Source: Batillaria attramentaria
Lineage: Eukaryota > Mollusca > Gastropoda > Batillariidae
Length of the DNA: 64,000 nt
NCBI GenBank assembly: GCA_018292915.2
Contig: JACVVK020000336.1
Span: forward strand, 445,001-509,000
Direction of reading: 5' to 3'
The position numbers and the translations under genes were made by a program. This document shows, piece by piece, positions 32,344-44,017 of this stretch (positions are counted from its first letter, which is position 1; each line of letters starts with the position of its first letter). The notes beneath the pieces were generated by a model. That model was not told the origin of the DNA. It searched no databases and was given only the letters and a program-made list of their open reading frames with translations.

Positions 32344-35300
32344 TAGTAAAGTAACTATTGCTTCTATGAACTGTCAGGGACTGGGGGATGCTATGAAACG
32401 TAGAGATGTATTTCACTACCTGCGAGAAAAACAATATTCCATATATTTCCTACAAGACACACATTTCACCCCTGACATAGAGAATTTTGTTCGATCAGAG
32501 TGGGGATACAAGTGTTATTTTGCATCTTTTAACTCTAGTTCACGAGGAGTTGCCATATTATTTAATAATAATTTCGAATTTGATGTGAAAAATGTGTACA
32601 ATGACATAGGGGGGAATTATATTCTTGTATCCATTAAAACCATGGGCAAAGATTTTTTACTGGTTAATTTGTATGGGCCAAATCGGGACAACCCTGAATT
32701 CTATATCCAGTTGGAAGAAAAAATTTCCGAATTTGGTTTAGAGAATGTTGTTATTGCTGGAGATTGGAATGCAGCACAAAATTTCAGCCTTGACTGTCAC
32801 AACTACAGACACCATAATAACCCAAAGGCAGTCGAGCAGATAGAATTACTAATGGATAAACTAGACCTGTTTGACATCTGGAGGGAGCTAAACCCTGAAC
32901 TTAGAAGATACACATGGCGCAGAAACCGACCCTTTCAACAAAGTAGGCTGGACTACTTCCTCATTTCTGATCTGCTGTGCTGTCATGTTAATGAGGCAGA
33001 CATTAAACCTGGTTATAGGACTGACCACTCCCTTATTACACTTGTATTAGAAGAGGGAACTGAAGTCAAGAAACACCTCCTATGGAAATTTAATTCCTCC
33101 CTTTTAAAATGTAAACAATACGTAGATGAGATTAACAGTGTTATTATGAGTGTCACAGAAGAATATGCTGCCTTTCCCTATTGTAGACATAATCTCTCAA
33201 AAGTACCTAAATCAGAGATACAGTTTGTTATATCGGATCAAACCTTTTTAGACACATTGCTCATGAAGATCAGAGCAAAGACAATTTCATATTCTGTCAT
33301 GAAAAAACGTGTGGATTCTGAAAAAGAGAAGGAGCTCGAAAACTGCATCATCAACCTTGAGAATAAGACTCTCCGGTCGGATGAAGACAATAGGGAACTG
33401 GATGGTTACAAACAAGAGTTAGTAATACTACGTGAGAAAAAAATGAAGGGTGTATTGTTGCGTTCGAGGGCGAGATGGGTTGCAGATGGAGAAAAAGTTA
33501 CAAGATATTTTTGCAGCTTAGAAAAAAGAAATTATGTTAATAAGCAGATGAATAAACTGGTTAAAAATGATGGTTCAGTAATAAATAATAATAATGATAT
33601 AATCACAGAAGTTAATTCATTCTATAAACAATTATATGCAAAAAGAGATATTGAGGAATGTGAGCTTTATAATCTGATATCCGACTTCCCGAAGTTTTCC
33701 GAAGAAGCAAGTGGTTCATTGGAAGGTAAGATCACTTTGGAGGAAGCAGGATTAGCGTTAAAAAACATGAAGAATAATAAAAGTCCAGGAAGTGATGGCT
33801 TCACAGTTGAATTTTTCAAATTTTTTTGGTTGCAACTTGGAAATTTCATAATTCGGTCACTAAATGAAGGTTTTGATAAGAAAGAAATGTCTTCAACACA
33901 AAAGGAAGGAATTATAGTATGCATACCAAAAGGTGACAAACCTAAGGAATTCATTAAAAACTGGAGGCCCATCTCGCTCTTGAACGTAATATACAAAATA
34001 GGTGCGAGTTGCATTGCATGCAGGCTGAAAGGTGTCTTATCGTCGGTTATTAGCGAAGACCAGAGTGGCTTTGTTCCAAACCGTTTCTTGGGAAACAATA
34101 TCCGTCTTCTGTATGACCTTATGTATGAACTTGCTCGTTTAAACAAACCAGGCCTTCTTCTTTGCCTTGACTTTGAGAAGGCGTTTGATAGTGTCGATTT
34201 AGTATTTATGCATAAAGTCCTGAAAGCCTTTAACTGTGGTCTTGACTTTTGTCGATGGGTCGAAACTTTTTATCAGAACATTAAATCAACAGTGTTAGTT
34301 AATGGCAGATTAGGTCAATGGTTTCCAATTGAAAGAGGATGTAGGCAAGGCGATCCGCTGTCCCCTTACTTATTTGTGATGTGCGTTGAGGTGTTAGCGC
34401 TTATGATAAGGCAAAACAAACTAATTAGAGGTATTAAAATTGATGAGGTTGAGAGTAAAATTTTACAGTACGCAGACGACACTGAGCTTACATTGGAAGG
34501 GGATGCGAAGTCATTTGAAGAATCTCTAACTACTGTAGATCATTTTGGTAAGATATCGGGTCTTCTCTTAAATAAAGATAAAACTATGGCCATTTGGCTA
34601 GGAAGTAAGAAAAATTCACCAGTTAAATACATGCCTCATCTACGGATGGAGTGGAACCCTGACAAGTTTAAAATATTGGGTATCTGGTTCACGAATGATC
34701 TTAAGCAGGTCGAAGAAATTAATTACCAAGAAATATTTTCCGCAATAAAAAACATGTATAAAACTTGGCTAAAGAGACAAATCACACCATTGGGTAGAGT
34801 TGCAGTCCTTAAGTCTCTTATTTTATCCAAAATCACTCATTTGTGGTTGCTGCTGCCAAATCCACCAGACAGATATGTTACAGAGCTACAGAGATCGATT
34901 TACTATTTTGTATGGAATAAAAAACAAGACCGGATAAGCAGATCAACTTCCTCTAAGAATTTACTCCACGGAGGAATCGGTATTCCAGATATAAATAACC
35001 AAATGCGAGCCTTAAAAATTATCTGGTTAAAAAAGACCATGATGAATAATCATAAGTGGATAAACATTTTGAAGGCAGTATACCCCAAAGTTCTTGAGGT
35101 ACACAAACTGGGAAGTGATCTACCTAGAAATAGAAGTCTTAATAAATTTTGGAAAGATGTGTTTTCTTCTTACAAATCTCTTGGGTGTAAGGTGGAGGTA
35201 AAATCAGAGAAAGAGTTTTGCTCCGAGCCTTTGTTTTACAACCACAACATCAAAATCGGGAACAGAACAATATTCTATAGTAATTGGTTTAATCATGGTG

Positions 35301-36112
35301 TGTATTGCATTGGTCATCTACTTAACGCACAGGGTTCTTTTCTGAATTATAGATCATTTGTTGAAAAATACGGCAATGTTGCCAACTTTGTTTCTTACAA
35401 TGGCTGCATTAGTGCCCTTAGGAAATATGCCAGACGAATGAATATAGTAGTAAAGACGAACACCGCCTATGATATGACAACTTTAATGCACTTAATTACA
35501 ACCTCCCAGAAAGGTGGGCGTTTGTTCTATGACATGTTGCTAGGTAATGTAAAAGAGCCAAACTGCTGTAGAAAATGGAGAGAAAGGATACATGGAGATA
35601 TTAACTGGCGGGAAGTTTTCAAGAAAATTCAGAAAACAAAGGACATTAAATTACGATGGTTTCAAGTTAGAATTACACATCGTATAATTGGCACAAATGT
35701 CACATTAAAACAAATGTCTATTAAAGATTCTGATAACTGTAGTTTTTGTCAAATGGAAAAGGAAACTATCCAACACTTCCTGTGGAAATGTACATACATA
35801 CAAAATTTCTGGACAAGATTTCAAACTGAGCTAAACAGCAAATGTGACATCATTTCCCTGTCATTGACGGAAAAAATTGTTCTGTTTGGCTGTGATACTT
35901 ACTTCAGATCAGAGAGTGTATTTGATCTCATACTTCTTCTTGCCAAGTTTTTTATATACTCATGCAGGATTAACGGCACTATTCCAACTATGGAATTGTT
36001 CACTCAGAGGCTAAAAAGAAGATATGAAATTGAGAAATATATTGCTAGAACAAATATGTTGTATGGAGACTTTCAGGCACGGTGGCACGCCTATCTACCC
36101 CTTTTCCTGTAA
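32336..36112 (+). CDS. LINE ORF2: endonuclease and reverse transcriptase
   Basis: 1258 codons from ATG at 32336 (the frame is open further upstream). The N-terminal APE-type endonuclease shows MNCQGL, FLQDTHF (Asp where L1 usually has Glu), IAGDWNA, RLDYFLIS and TDHSL. The reverse transcriptase starts near residue 465 (KNNKSPGSDGF), with CLDFEKAFDSVD, RQGDPLSPYLF and the catalytic YADD at about residue 712. A C-x2-C-x8-H-x4-C knuckle lies near residue 1135. Length and order fit L1/Tx1 ORF2, which nicks target DNA and copies RNA onto it. Confidence 0.9.
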   Translation: MSSSKVTIASMNCQGLGDAMKRRDVFHYLREKQYSIYFLQDTHFTPDIENFVRSEWGYKCYFASFNSSSRGVAILFNNNFEFDVKNVYNDIGGNYILVSIKTMGKDFLLVNLYGPNRDNPEFYIQLEEKISEFGLENVVIAGDWNAAQNFSLDCHNYRHHNNPKAVEQIELLMDKLDLFDIWRELNPELRRYTWRRNRPFQQSRLDYFLISDLLCCHVNEADIKPGYRTDHSLITLVLEEGTEVKKHLLWKFNSSLLKCKQYVDEINSVIMSVTEEYAAFPYCRHNLSKVPKSEIQFVISDQTFLDTLLMKIRAKTISYSVMKKRVDSEKEKELENCIINLENKTLRSDEDNRELDGYKQELVILREKKMKGVLLRSRARWVADGEKVTRYFCSLEKRNYVNKQMNKLVKNDGSVINNNNDIITEVNSFYKQLYAKRDIEECELYNLISDFPKFSEEASGSLEGKITLEEAGLALKNMKNNKSPGSDGFTVEFFKFFWLQLGNFIIRSLNEGFDKKEMSSTQKEGIIVCIPKGDKPKEFIKNWRPISLLNVIYKIGASCIACRLKGVLSSVISEDQSGFVPNRFLGNNIRLLYDLMYELARLNKPGLLLCLDFEKAFDSVDLVFMHKVLKAFNCGLDFCRWVETFYQNIKSTVLVNGRLGQWFPIERGCRQGDPLSPYLFVMCVEVLALMIRQNKLIRGIKIDEVESKILQYADDTELTLEGDAKSFEESLTTVDHFGKISGLLLNKDKTMAIWLGSKKNSPVKYMPHLRMEWNPDKFKILGIWFTNDLKQVEEINYQEIFSAIKNMYKTWLKRQITPLGRVAVLKSLILSKITHLWLLLPNPPDRYVTELQRSIYYFVWNKKQDRISRSTSSKNLLHGGIGIPDINNQMRALKIIWLKKTMMNNHKWINILKAVYPKVLEVHKLGSDLPRNRSLNKFWKDVFSSYKSLGCKVEVKSEKEFCSEPLFYNHNIKIGNRTIFYSNWFNHGVYCIGHLLNAQGSFLNYRSFVEKYGNVANFVSYNGCISALRKYARRMNIVVKTNTAYDMTTLMHLITTSQKGGRLFYDMLLGNVKEPNCCRKWRERIHGDINWREVFKKIQKTKDIKLRWFQVRITHRIIGTNVTLKQMSIKDSDNCSFCQMEKETIQHFLWKCTYIQNFWTRFQTELNSKCDIISLSLTEKIVLFGCDTYFRSESVFDLILLLAKFFIYSCRINGTIPTMELFTQRLKRRYEIEKYIARTNMLYGDFQARWHAYLPLFL

Positions 36113-36242
36113 GATGTACAGTTTTTCCTTTTATGGTCGTGCTCTGGCAGTTCTTGAATTGCATAGTTTGTCACATAACACATGGCTCATACCCCCCCCC
36201 CCCCCCTCCTCTCCCCGTCTCTCTTTCTCTCTCTCGCGCTCC

Positions 36243-36281
<39 letters not shown>

Positions 36282-36491
36282 GCAAGCACAGAGTTTACTG
36301 ATCAGAAGTTATGTATCACAACATGGTATAAATATTCTTATGCCATAAAACTAGTATTTTTGTACTCTGGTACTTAATCAAATGTACGCAACATCTTGTC
36401 ATGAATGCTTATGAGTAGAACTGTTACATGTACTGATGCTGTAACCAAAAACAAGAATAAAAAAAAAAAAAAAAAAAAAAACAACTTTTTT

Positions 36492-36523
36492 GTTGCCAAG
36501 GCACCAACAGTAAACTGCACTAG
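36492..36523 (+). pseudogene. A2 exon: first half of I-like domain 2, right part
   Basis: Begins gttgccaaggcaccaac, as in A1 after its 2609, and ends before gtaaaa. Carries the second cysteine of the pair (VNCT). Confidence 0.83.
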
Positions 36524-36917
36524 GTAAAACCCAACCCGAAACAACAGTTTCGTTTTCTCTTCTTTGAGAATATCAAGAGTACGTATCTGCAGTTTCAAAT
36601 AAACAAAAAGGGCTGTATACACCACTTTGGTGGGCGATGGGGAGGGGGGGCTAAGCCCAAAATGTGCACAGCACTTCATAAACTTCAAATTTGTTATTTA
36701 AACTCAGAATAGTATCTTTTCACTCATTCCTATGCCAAGGTCATTTGTCTCCTTCTTTGTAATCATTTTTAATAACTTTTACAATGATCGTTTAGGGATC
36801 GTTAATCGCTCTCTGGAAAAATAAACACAGACAAGGTAAAATATTTTGCGTGCTTTGTATAATGTTTTCGTCAATCAATTATTAAAAGGAAGTACTTGAT
36901 CTCTTTCTATATTCCAG

Positions 36918-37066
36918 TTATGTGTTCCTGACCGGTACCCCACCTGATCTTGTGCTTACGATCCGACTGGACAATGTGCAGGAACAGGATGAGGGCCTGT
37001 GGCGTTTGGCTCTGTTCAATGATGTCGGCCATGGCCATCTACATTTTTCACTTCTTGTAAAGGACG
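36918..37066 (+). CDS. A2 exon: second half of I-like domain 2
   Basis: Phase 2 to phase 1, 149 bp, nearly identical to A1 3036-3184, donor gtctgt kept. Confidence 0.84.
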
Positions 37067-37148
37067 GTCTGTACATTCTTAGTCAGTCGCAGACAATAAA
37101 CCGAGTTTGCAATGCACTAAATTATTATCCCCTTCGCCGAACCATATA

Positions 37149-38779
37149 CAGGGTCGAACTTTAATTAAGGACCACCCAGGCAAACAGGCCCTGTATTTAA
37201 AAAATCGCCAAAAATACAAGCATTTTATCAAATAATTCGACTGGGAAAGGGTTAAGGGGTTAACAGTGTATCCTGCAAAGCTTGCTGGAGCTGTCTTGTT
37301 GTCACGTGCGGCATGCAGAGGGGGGGGGGGGGGGGGGGGTTGAAAGTTGCTGATTGTTGGCAAAACTGGCTGTTCTGTAAGCATCAGTGAACACTGATTT
37401 GAACGGCTTTGCACTGAAATTCCAAATGCATGTGCAAGAACCAATGCATTGCTAAGCATTTCACTCACTGGAATGCCCATAAAAGCAGCCGAATGTGCAT
37501 CATTCCTCACAACACCAACATGCCTCCAAGACACAAGCTGTCAGATTTTGACCGCACCCGGGCGATTGCATGGCTGCAAGATCGAGTTGGCGTTCGAGGT
37601 GCCCAGAAGCCTACAGGTGTCCCACTCCGTTATCATTCGGCTGAGATAACGTTTTCAAGCCACTGGAACTGTTAAAGAAAGACCCCGTCCAGGCCAGCCA
37701 AAGAAGACCACTGCAAGGGAGGACCGGTTCATCCGCAGACAGGCACTTCAGAGGAGGACCATCACCTCCAACACCATCAGGCGTCGGCTCCAAGCTGCCA
37801 CTAGCACAGCAGTGTGTCAGATGACCACACGGCGGCGCCTCCATGCTGGCAACCTTCATGCAAGACGCCCAGTCAGGAAACCCAAACTGACTGCGGCCCA
37901 CCGGGAAAGCCGCCTGGCCTGGTATACAGCTCACCAAAGGTGGCCCCGGGCACAGTTGGCAGCTGGTGCTGTTCAGTGACGAGTCCCGGTTCCTGGTGAA
38001 GCCACGAGATGGACGCATTCGGGTGTGGCGGCGTCCTGGAGAGCAGCTGGCAGATGACGCCGTCCAGGAGGTCACGGCTTTTGGCGGTGGCTCGGTCATG
38101 GTGGGGGGGGGGGGGGAATCAGCAGCCACTGCAAGACTCCCCTGTACCATGTGGATGGCAACTTGAACGGTCAACGCTACCTGCAGGAGATTTTACAGCC
38201 TTTGGTTGTCCCAGCGCTTCAGCAGATTGGAGCCCAGGCTGTGTTCATGGACGATAACGCCACCCCACACCGTTGTCGAGCCGTGAACACTTTTGTGGTA
38301 CAAGCTGGCATCACCAGGATGCCATGGCCGGCAAACAGTCCGGACTTGAACCCTATTGAGAACATTTAGGGCGAGCTTGGGAGAAGAGTTTAAGAAAATC
38401 ACCCTCAGCCGGCCACTCGACAACAGCTGCTGCACTACCTGCAGCAGGAGTGGGCAAACCTCCCCCAGGCCCTCATTGCAAGAACTGTCAACACCATGAG
38501 ACAGCGCTGTGTGGATTGTGTGGCAGCACGAGGGGGACACACACTCGGTTTTGATCAGACTGTAAAGGAACACTGTCTGTGAATTTCAATTTCGGGGGGT
38601 GGAGTCTCTAATCAGGCACAATGAATTTTTTTTGCTTCTTTTTTCTTTTGGGAAATTGACTAAATCTTGTTCACTGATAATGAAATTAAACATTTATGAT
38701 GTTTCTGGCGTTTTGGGGTTTCGCTTCCTATGTTTTATGAGACTGTGTCTAAGTGGTCCTTAATTAAAGTTCGGCCCTG
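37149..38779 (+). mobile_element. Tc1-like DNA transposon, 1631 bp
   Basis: Inverted ends of about 26 bp ('cagggtcgaactttaattaa' against 'ttaattaaagttcggccctg') with one mismatch, flanked by TA (37147-37148 and 38780-38781). It carries a broken transposase. The A1 intron lacks it, giving the empty site. Confidence 0.85.
37521..38580 (+). pseudogene. Tc1-like transposase, frameshifted
   Basis: Begins MPPRHKLSDFDRTRAIAWLQ (helix-turn-helix region). Catalytic motifs are LFSDESRF (Asp at 37978-37980), VFMDDNATPH (about 38250-38262) and SPDLNPIEN (Glu at 38358-38360), a DDE triad of the Tc1 family. The parts lie in three frames, a G run at 38103-38114 causes one shift, and TAG replaces the Trp codon after PIEN. 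It is inactive. Confidence 0.8.
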
Positions 38780-39079
38780 TAATTATAAGCCCACTCCTTA
38801 TCACCATAGCCCAGTGGTCATGGTATATATTATCACATTTATCACATGACTATGTTTTGTCTTTGATACATTACACATTGTTTGCTGTATGGATACGAGA
38901 TAACCAAGTTTGTAGAGCTGCTGGGACCCAAAAATGTGTACTGACAATTGTTTTGTCCTTGTCTAGTCTTTGATATCATCCGAATGTGGTAAGAAAAACA
39001 AAATCCGTTACAGAAATACAACCCCACCCCCTCCTTAGCATTTGCTGTAAGTGACAGCATGATTTGTATTTGTGTTTAG

Positions 39080-39166
39080 GTAATCTGAAAGTTATCATCG
39101 GAGCTGCCATTGGTGCGTTTCTGCTTTTTACTGGCACAGTCATTGTCATCATCCGGCATCGAAAAG
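39080..39166 (+). CDS. A2 exon: transmembrane helix
   Basis: Phase 1 to phase 1, 87 bp, same as A1 4306-4392. Confidence 0.85.
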
Positions 39167-39448
39167 GTTCGATTTTTGTGTTCAGTATTTAGATTTATTT
39201 TGTTACACGTCATTTCAAAAATTAGATCAGCATCCACATCAGGACAAAGTTAAAGATATTTATTGATGATCTTGAAAGATAAAAATTAATGAACACACTG
39301 GCAATTCATGGGAGAGAACTGTTTATTTTGCACTTCTGCAGTCATTTCTTCGTCATTGTTAGTGATGCCCTATTGAATGTGATTTTTCCGCTTTCGTAAA
39401 TGCAGCACACAGTTTCAGACTTGCTTATTAGAAAAAAAATGTTTACAG

Positions 39449-39595
39449 GGAGAAATAGGACACAGCCCCCGCCTGCTGTAGAACTGGACGTTATCGAAAG
39501 ACGAAGCTTGGCCCGAGAGGGAGACGGGTCAGCACCGAGTGTACACATCTACTGGGATGCTGACCCTCTTGCTGCTGATGGAGAGAATGTTGTAG
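39449..39595 (+). CDS. A2 exon: juxtamembrane cytoplasmic segment
   Basis: Phase 1 to phase 1, 147 bp, close to A1 4652-4798, with SVHIYWDADPLAADGENVV. Confidence 0.82.
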
Positions 39596-39835
39596 GTAGG
39601 TTGTAGTTCTGAGATCATCAATGAGGCCAGGGTCATTACGTTCACTCTGGCCTAAAAGTTATAGACGTGTACACCGTGACGTCAACAGTCGATGTCAGAT
39701 CCAGAGAGAAAAAAAAGGAGGCATGGCCCCATCCCATGATGTTGTTTCTCCAAATTTCATGCTATTTTATCTGTTTTGTTGTTTGTTGTTGTTGTCAGTT
39801 GTTTTTCTTTCTCTCTTCAAGACCTGTCAAAGACA

Positions 39836-39912
39836 TTCAATTCAATTCAATTCAATTCAATTCAATTCAATATAACTTTATTGTCTGTCGATGGCAGAAA
39901 ATTTTCTTCTGG

Positions 39913-39977
<65 letters not shown>

Positions 39978-40900
39978 TAATTTATCTAGACATATAAATC
40001 CATACATATTAAACACAGATCCTAAAGTAATGTGTGATGTCCATGTCTAATACTATGCTACTAAACTAAGAAATCTAAACTGAAAGATGGCAAGGGCATA
40101 GCGGACATGACACAGCTGAGGAGCAAGCACAGTTATGAAAATCTCAACAAATAAAATCTATACATACTGGGGACGGGCAGTAAACACAGTCATGAGTTTA
40201 AAATAGATACTGCTGAGGGAATGAAATATTTCTTAAAGAAATTTTTCCTCGCTCTCGGTACTCTGTAGCGGCGCCCAGACGGGAGTTTTTGGAACTGATC
40301 ATGGAGGGGGTGGGTGGGGTCGTTGACAATTGTAGTGGCCTTCCTCCTGACAGCCTTTATATAAAGATCATCTAGAGAGTACTGACCCAGGCCAACTATC
40401 TTTCCTGCCACTCTGACTATACGAGACAGCCTTGCTTTGTTCTTTATGCTGAGACTGCCGTACCAGACAACGATGTTAAATGCCAGTACACTTTCAATTA
40501 AACTTCTATATACAGTTTCTAAAATTTCAGGACTAACCTTAAAAGCTCTCAGTTTTCTAAGGAGGTACAGACGCTGGTTGGCCTTCTTCACGATAAAATC
40601 AGTGTTCTGAGTGAAGTCTAGTTTGTTGTCTACTATTGTGCCGAGGTACTTAAACTCAGACACTACCTCCACAGGGTGGTCGTTCACAATGACCGGCTGG
40701 AAGGGAAGATCACAGTCTCTTCTTTGGTCGATCACAAGTTCTTTTGTTTTTTGCACATTTAACTGAAGGAAGCTCTCTGTACACCAGCTAGCTACAATAC
40801 CAATCAGTGAAAAATAACTGGCAAGGGAGTCTCCGTCTTTTAACATGCCAACTAAAGCCATGTCATCGGCAAACTTTAGACCCGCCACGCTATAGCGGAT
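39836..40900 (-). mobile_element. Rex1-like LINE fragment, 5' truncated
   Basis: On the minus strand, RT motif FADDMALVG is followed by a C-terminal polymerase region (VVSEFKYLGTIVD, LRKLRAFKVSPEIL, HDQFQKLPSGRRYR). The open frame runs 40190-40900 and the 3' end is a (TTGAA)n repeat at 39836-39870. A (CA)n tract lies in the 3' UTR. Clade assignment is from motif memory. Confidence 0.7.
39917..39976. repeat. (CA)n microsatellite
   Basis: Pure CA tract within the LINE 3' region. Confidence 0.95.
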
Positions 40901-40930
40901 CCAGATTCGGGGGGGGGGGGGGGAGAAGAT

Positions 40931-41108
40931 GAGTGGGTGGGTGTTTGAAGGTTTAACGCCCTTTTCCACCACATGAGGGCGACATCAAAGACGGGGCAAC
41001 GATGAAAAAGCCAGCAAGAATATTTGGCCCCAGCCGGGATTCGAACACGACCCAAGCATTTAAAGTCCAACGCTCTACCATTTAGTCGGCCACCGGCCCG
41101 CCTCCCCG
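40931..41108 (-). mobile_element. tRNA-derived SINE, copy 2 (minus)
   Basis: Same family as 27949-28120, in reverse, with the B-box complement 'gggattcgaacac'. A (GA)n run follows at 41109-41136, equivalent to TC on the SINE sense strand. Confidence 0.72.
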
Positions 41109-41140
<32 letters not shown>

Positions 41141-41226
41141 TGACGTCAAATGCGTTGCTTTGTGACTTCCCTGACGGAATTAATTTTTACGTAAAGTCTG
41201 GAAGATCCAGAAGGCTGGTGAAACGT
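41109..41226 (-). mobile_element. Inverted fragment of repeat E1
   Basis: (GA)n followed by the reverse of the 180-bp unit of E1 ('ggaagatccagaaggctggt'). Confidence 0.6.
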
Positions 41227-42827
41227 TAGTCATGGTCTCCTCTCTCCTGTAATCGAGAGTCATGGATCCTAGCGTAGAAAAAAATTTAACACATTAATAT
41301 CTCTGTGGTGGCTGGACCAATATTTAAATACTGATAGGATACAAATGACGCTGAATAACGCTCCATGAAAATATACACTTTGGCCTTACAAGCTACCGTG
41401 CATGATTGTCTGAGTGGAAAATGCCCAACTCTAACACTGCGAGCTGAGGTTCGTCTGCTTGCCAGCCATTTGCATGGTGTCGGCGCATGCGTGCCTGAAT
41501 AGAAAACCGCGGGAAAAGTCGGAGATTTCTGAAGGTGGGCAGATCAGACAAAAGCTGACAGAATAACAGGAATTGATGTAAAATCTCTTTGTCAGTCTCA
41601 AAAATAGTTGGCTGAAAAATCTCACAGGTCCTGTACTGCTTTCTACAAGCTTTTCTTAATCAGAAAACTCACTCAGCGAAAAGATTTTTCAACTAAAACG
41701 TAAGTCAGTTCAAGATCCCTCGAATCTGATAGGCCGGCATGCTGATCCCTCCCAACCGCATAGCAGAAAGATCTACACAAATACACGAGATTTTTCTTTG
41801 ATGACTGAACAAAATTTCTGATTACCACTGATTTGATGTGATCACTGATCATCATGGTGTGAGTGTTTATGTTATGTCTCTCTAGATCTAGATTGTGAGC
41901 CGACAAGCAAATTCACGTGGAAGGATGGTAGTGAGGAGAAAGAATAAAAGGAAAAAAGGGGGCGGGGCGTAAAATACGGCAAGCACTATTACACAGCTGC
42001 TGTACTTTTTAAACTTTACAAACTCACTGTCACATAATCCAGTGTGTTAAATTGTACGTGCAGTTTTGCTTTCCAGGGACAAGGTCGGTGTAAACTAGCA
42101 TGCACAATCAAACGCAAAACAGTAATGGAAAACGTTGAATCTGAACACTGAGATGATTTAAGTCCATCCCATACAAATCAAGACTCATCTTTTTTGTCCC
42201 TGTACTGTACACAGACGTATAGATCTATACGTCGATGGTACTGTACCAACATTGGCTGTCAAGAGCATTACATGTTTGGCAGCGTGAGCGGGGAAAACAG
42301 CAACAATGAACATGGTTTAAACTGAAAATGTTGCCACTTCGCATTGTCAGACTCTTGACGTCAATGGCACCACGCGCATCACGTTTGTATGTGGGCACTT
42401 GTTTTCAAATGTTTTTTCCTTTGGAGCGAAATGATCCAGTTTGCTAAAGATGATCAATAAAATTGTATTGATGATCTTTGGTTTTCCCTCTGTTGTTGTA
42501 TGTTTCTAAAAAGCATTCATGTCTGTGCTTGGGACTGCTGATAAGACAGTCGAAAAATGTTTGGTGAGTGGATGAGGATCTTTGTAAATTAGGCTTTTGG
42601 TTGTCCTTTGAGTTGGTCAGACCAGACACAGCGAATGGTCAGACATCAGATTCCTGACGGGCGAAGGTTGTCCGATTTCATTTAAGACTTTTTTTTAATG
42701 TTTGGCAGATAGTACACATTGTATATTTTAATTCATATACAACTAGGTCTGTTGTACTGCAAACAAAAACGCATAAATGGGCACACCAACCGTATCTATT
42801 TATATTTTAGTATTATTTGTACTGTTT

Positions 42828-42832
<5 letters not shown>
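41227..42832. other. A2 last intron, nothing recognised
   Basis: No supported exon or element in either strand. Confidence 0.4.

Positions 42833-42902
<70 letters not shown>
42833..42902. repeat. (CA)n microsatellite
   Basis: Pure CA tract. Confidence 0.95.
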
Positions 42903-42905
<3 letters not shown>

Positions 42906-43443
42906 TATAATGAGAAACATCGAAAGACATAATGTTCAGGTAGTGTATGTTGAAATTTATCAGCCTTGTGATTAGGACATCACTTGGAAGGTCACACATT
43001 ATCAAACGTTTCCTTTTGTACATTTATTTCTAGACACATGTTGATCAGTTACAACACAAACATTTTGGCCAATGGGGACAAAGTTTACCATTCAGGCTGG
43101 AAACATGGCAGCACATGGAAACTGATCAGATTTAGGACTGACCATACAGTAATGTGTCATGGTAAAAACAAAAACAAAACTAAATGCCATTTCTTTCAAA
43201 TGTTACAACAGTGAAACAAGTGCTTGGACAACTAGCAAATTACAGATAACAGAAAATGTATACCTGAAATATATTCTTTAGATTCTCACTGTTCCTTCAG
43301 CCCTAGCCAAGTCAGATTCACACTTCAAACAGAGTTTAGTACTAAATTTATTTCAAAAAGGTGGGGGTGGGGGTATGGCAGTTTGAATTGAGCGTCAAGT
43401 GTTTGATTAGATGAGGGAATTTTGGGACTGAATTTCACTAGTG

Positions 43444-43959
43444 TCAATACTGGAAAAGGTCTTGTCCTATTACAACCGGCTTTGACATCACCATTATGGT
43501 AACAAAAGATAATTTTAGTGAGGGAATTTTAGTGTCCAAGATGCCCGGTCTGTTGATCCTGAGGTACATGTAGCAGGTAACAATCCCATGGTAGGTAGGG
43601 ATATCACTGGCGATTGCTTTCTGAGGGGATTTCATATCGGTTAAACACAGACTTAGGCCAGTTTAAGAATATGTAATCTTTGCTCTCAGTTTGTAGTACA
43701 TGTACATGGATTCGACACAATAGAGGTTGTCTGGTATGCTTGTTGCTAACTTTAACATTAAAACAAAAAAGCAAAAGTGGACCTAACTAAACTTACCACT
43801 TGGTGTTGACTTGAATAATCGCCATGTTGAACATGATATCAGATGATGACACATTTGTAAACATATTTGCAGGAGCTGGTTGTTTTGAGCAGGACCTGGG
43901 CCTGAAATAAATGCATACATGCAGATCAAAGTGATGTTGTAACACACACTCACGCACAT

Positions 43960-44017
<58 letters not shown>

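Larger units (their letters stand above)
29484..36478 (+). mobile_element. Full-length L1/Tx1-like LINE
   Basis: About 7 kb, same strand as the gene: a 5' leader after a T run (29478-29505), ORF1 (29860-30804), a spacer of about 1.5 kb, ORF2 (32336-36112), a 3' UTR with a (CA)n tract and an A tail of about 23 (36459-36481). Both ORFs are open and target-site copies match, which suggests a young and possibly competent copy. Clade is inferred from ORF1 type and ORF2 domain order. Confidence 0.88.

Noticed and set aside
33667..34146. 159-codon minus-strand frame
   Set aside because: It is the antisense shadow of the LINE reverse transcriptase.
43034..43161. Plus-strand exon-like segment (ANGDKVYHSGWKHGSTWKL)
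   Set aside because: Splice sites and phases are formally possible, but it is alone, has no paralogue in A1 and no known domain.
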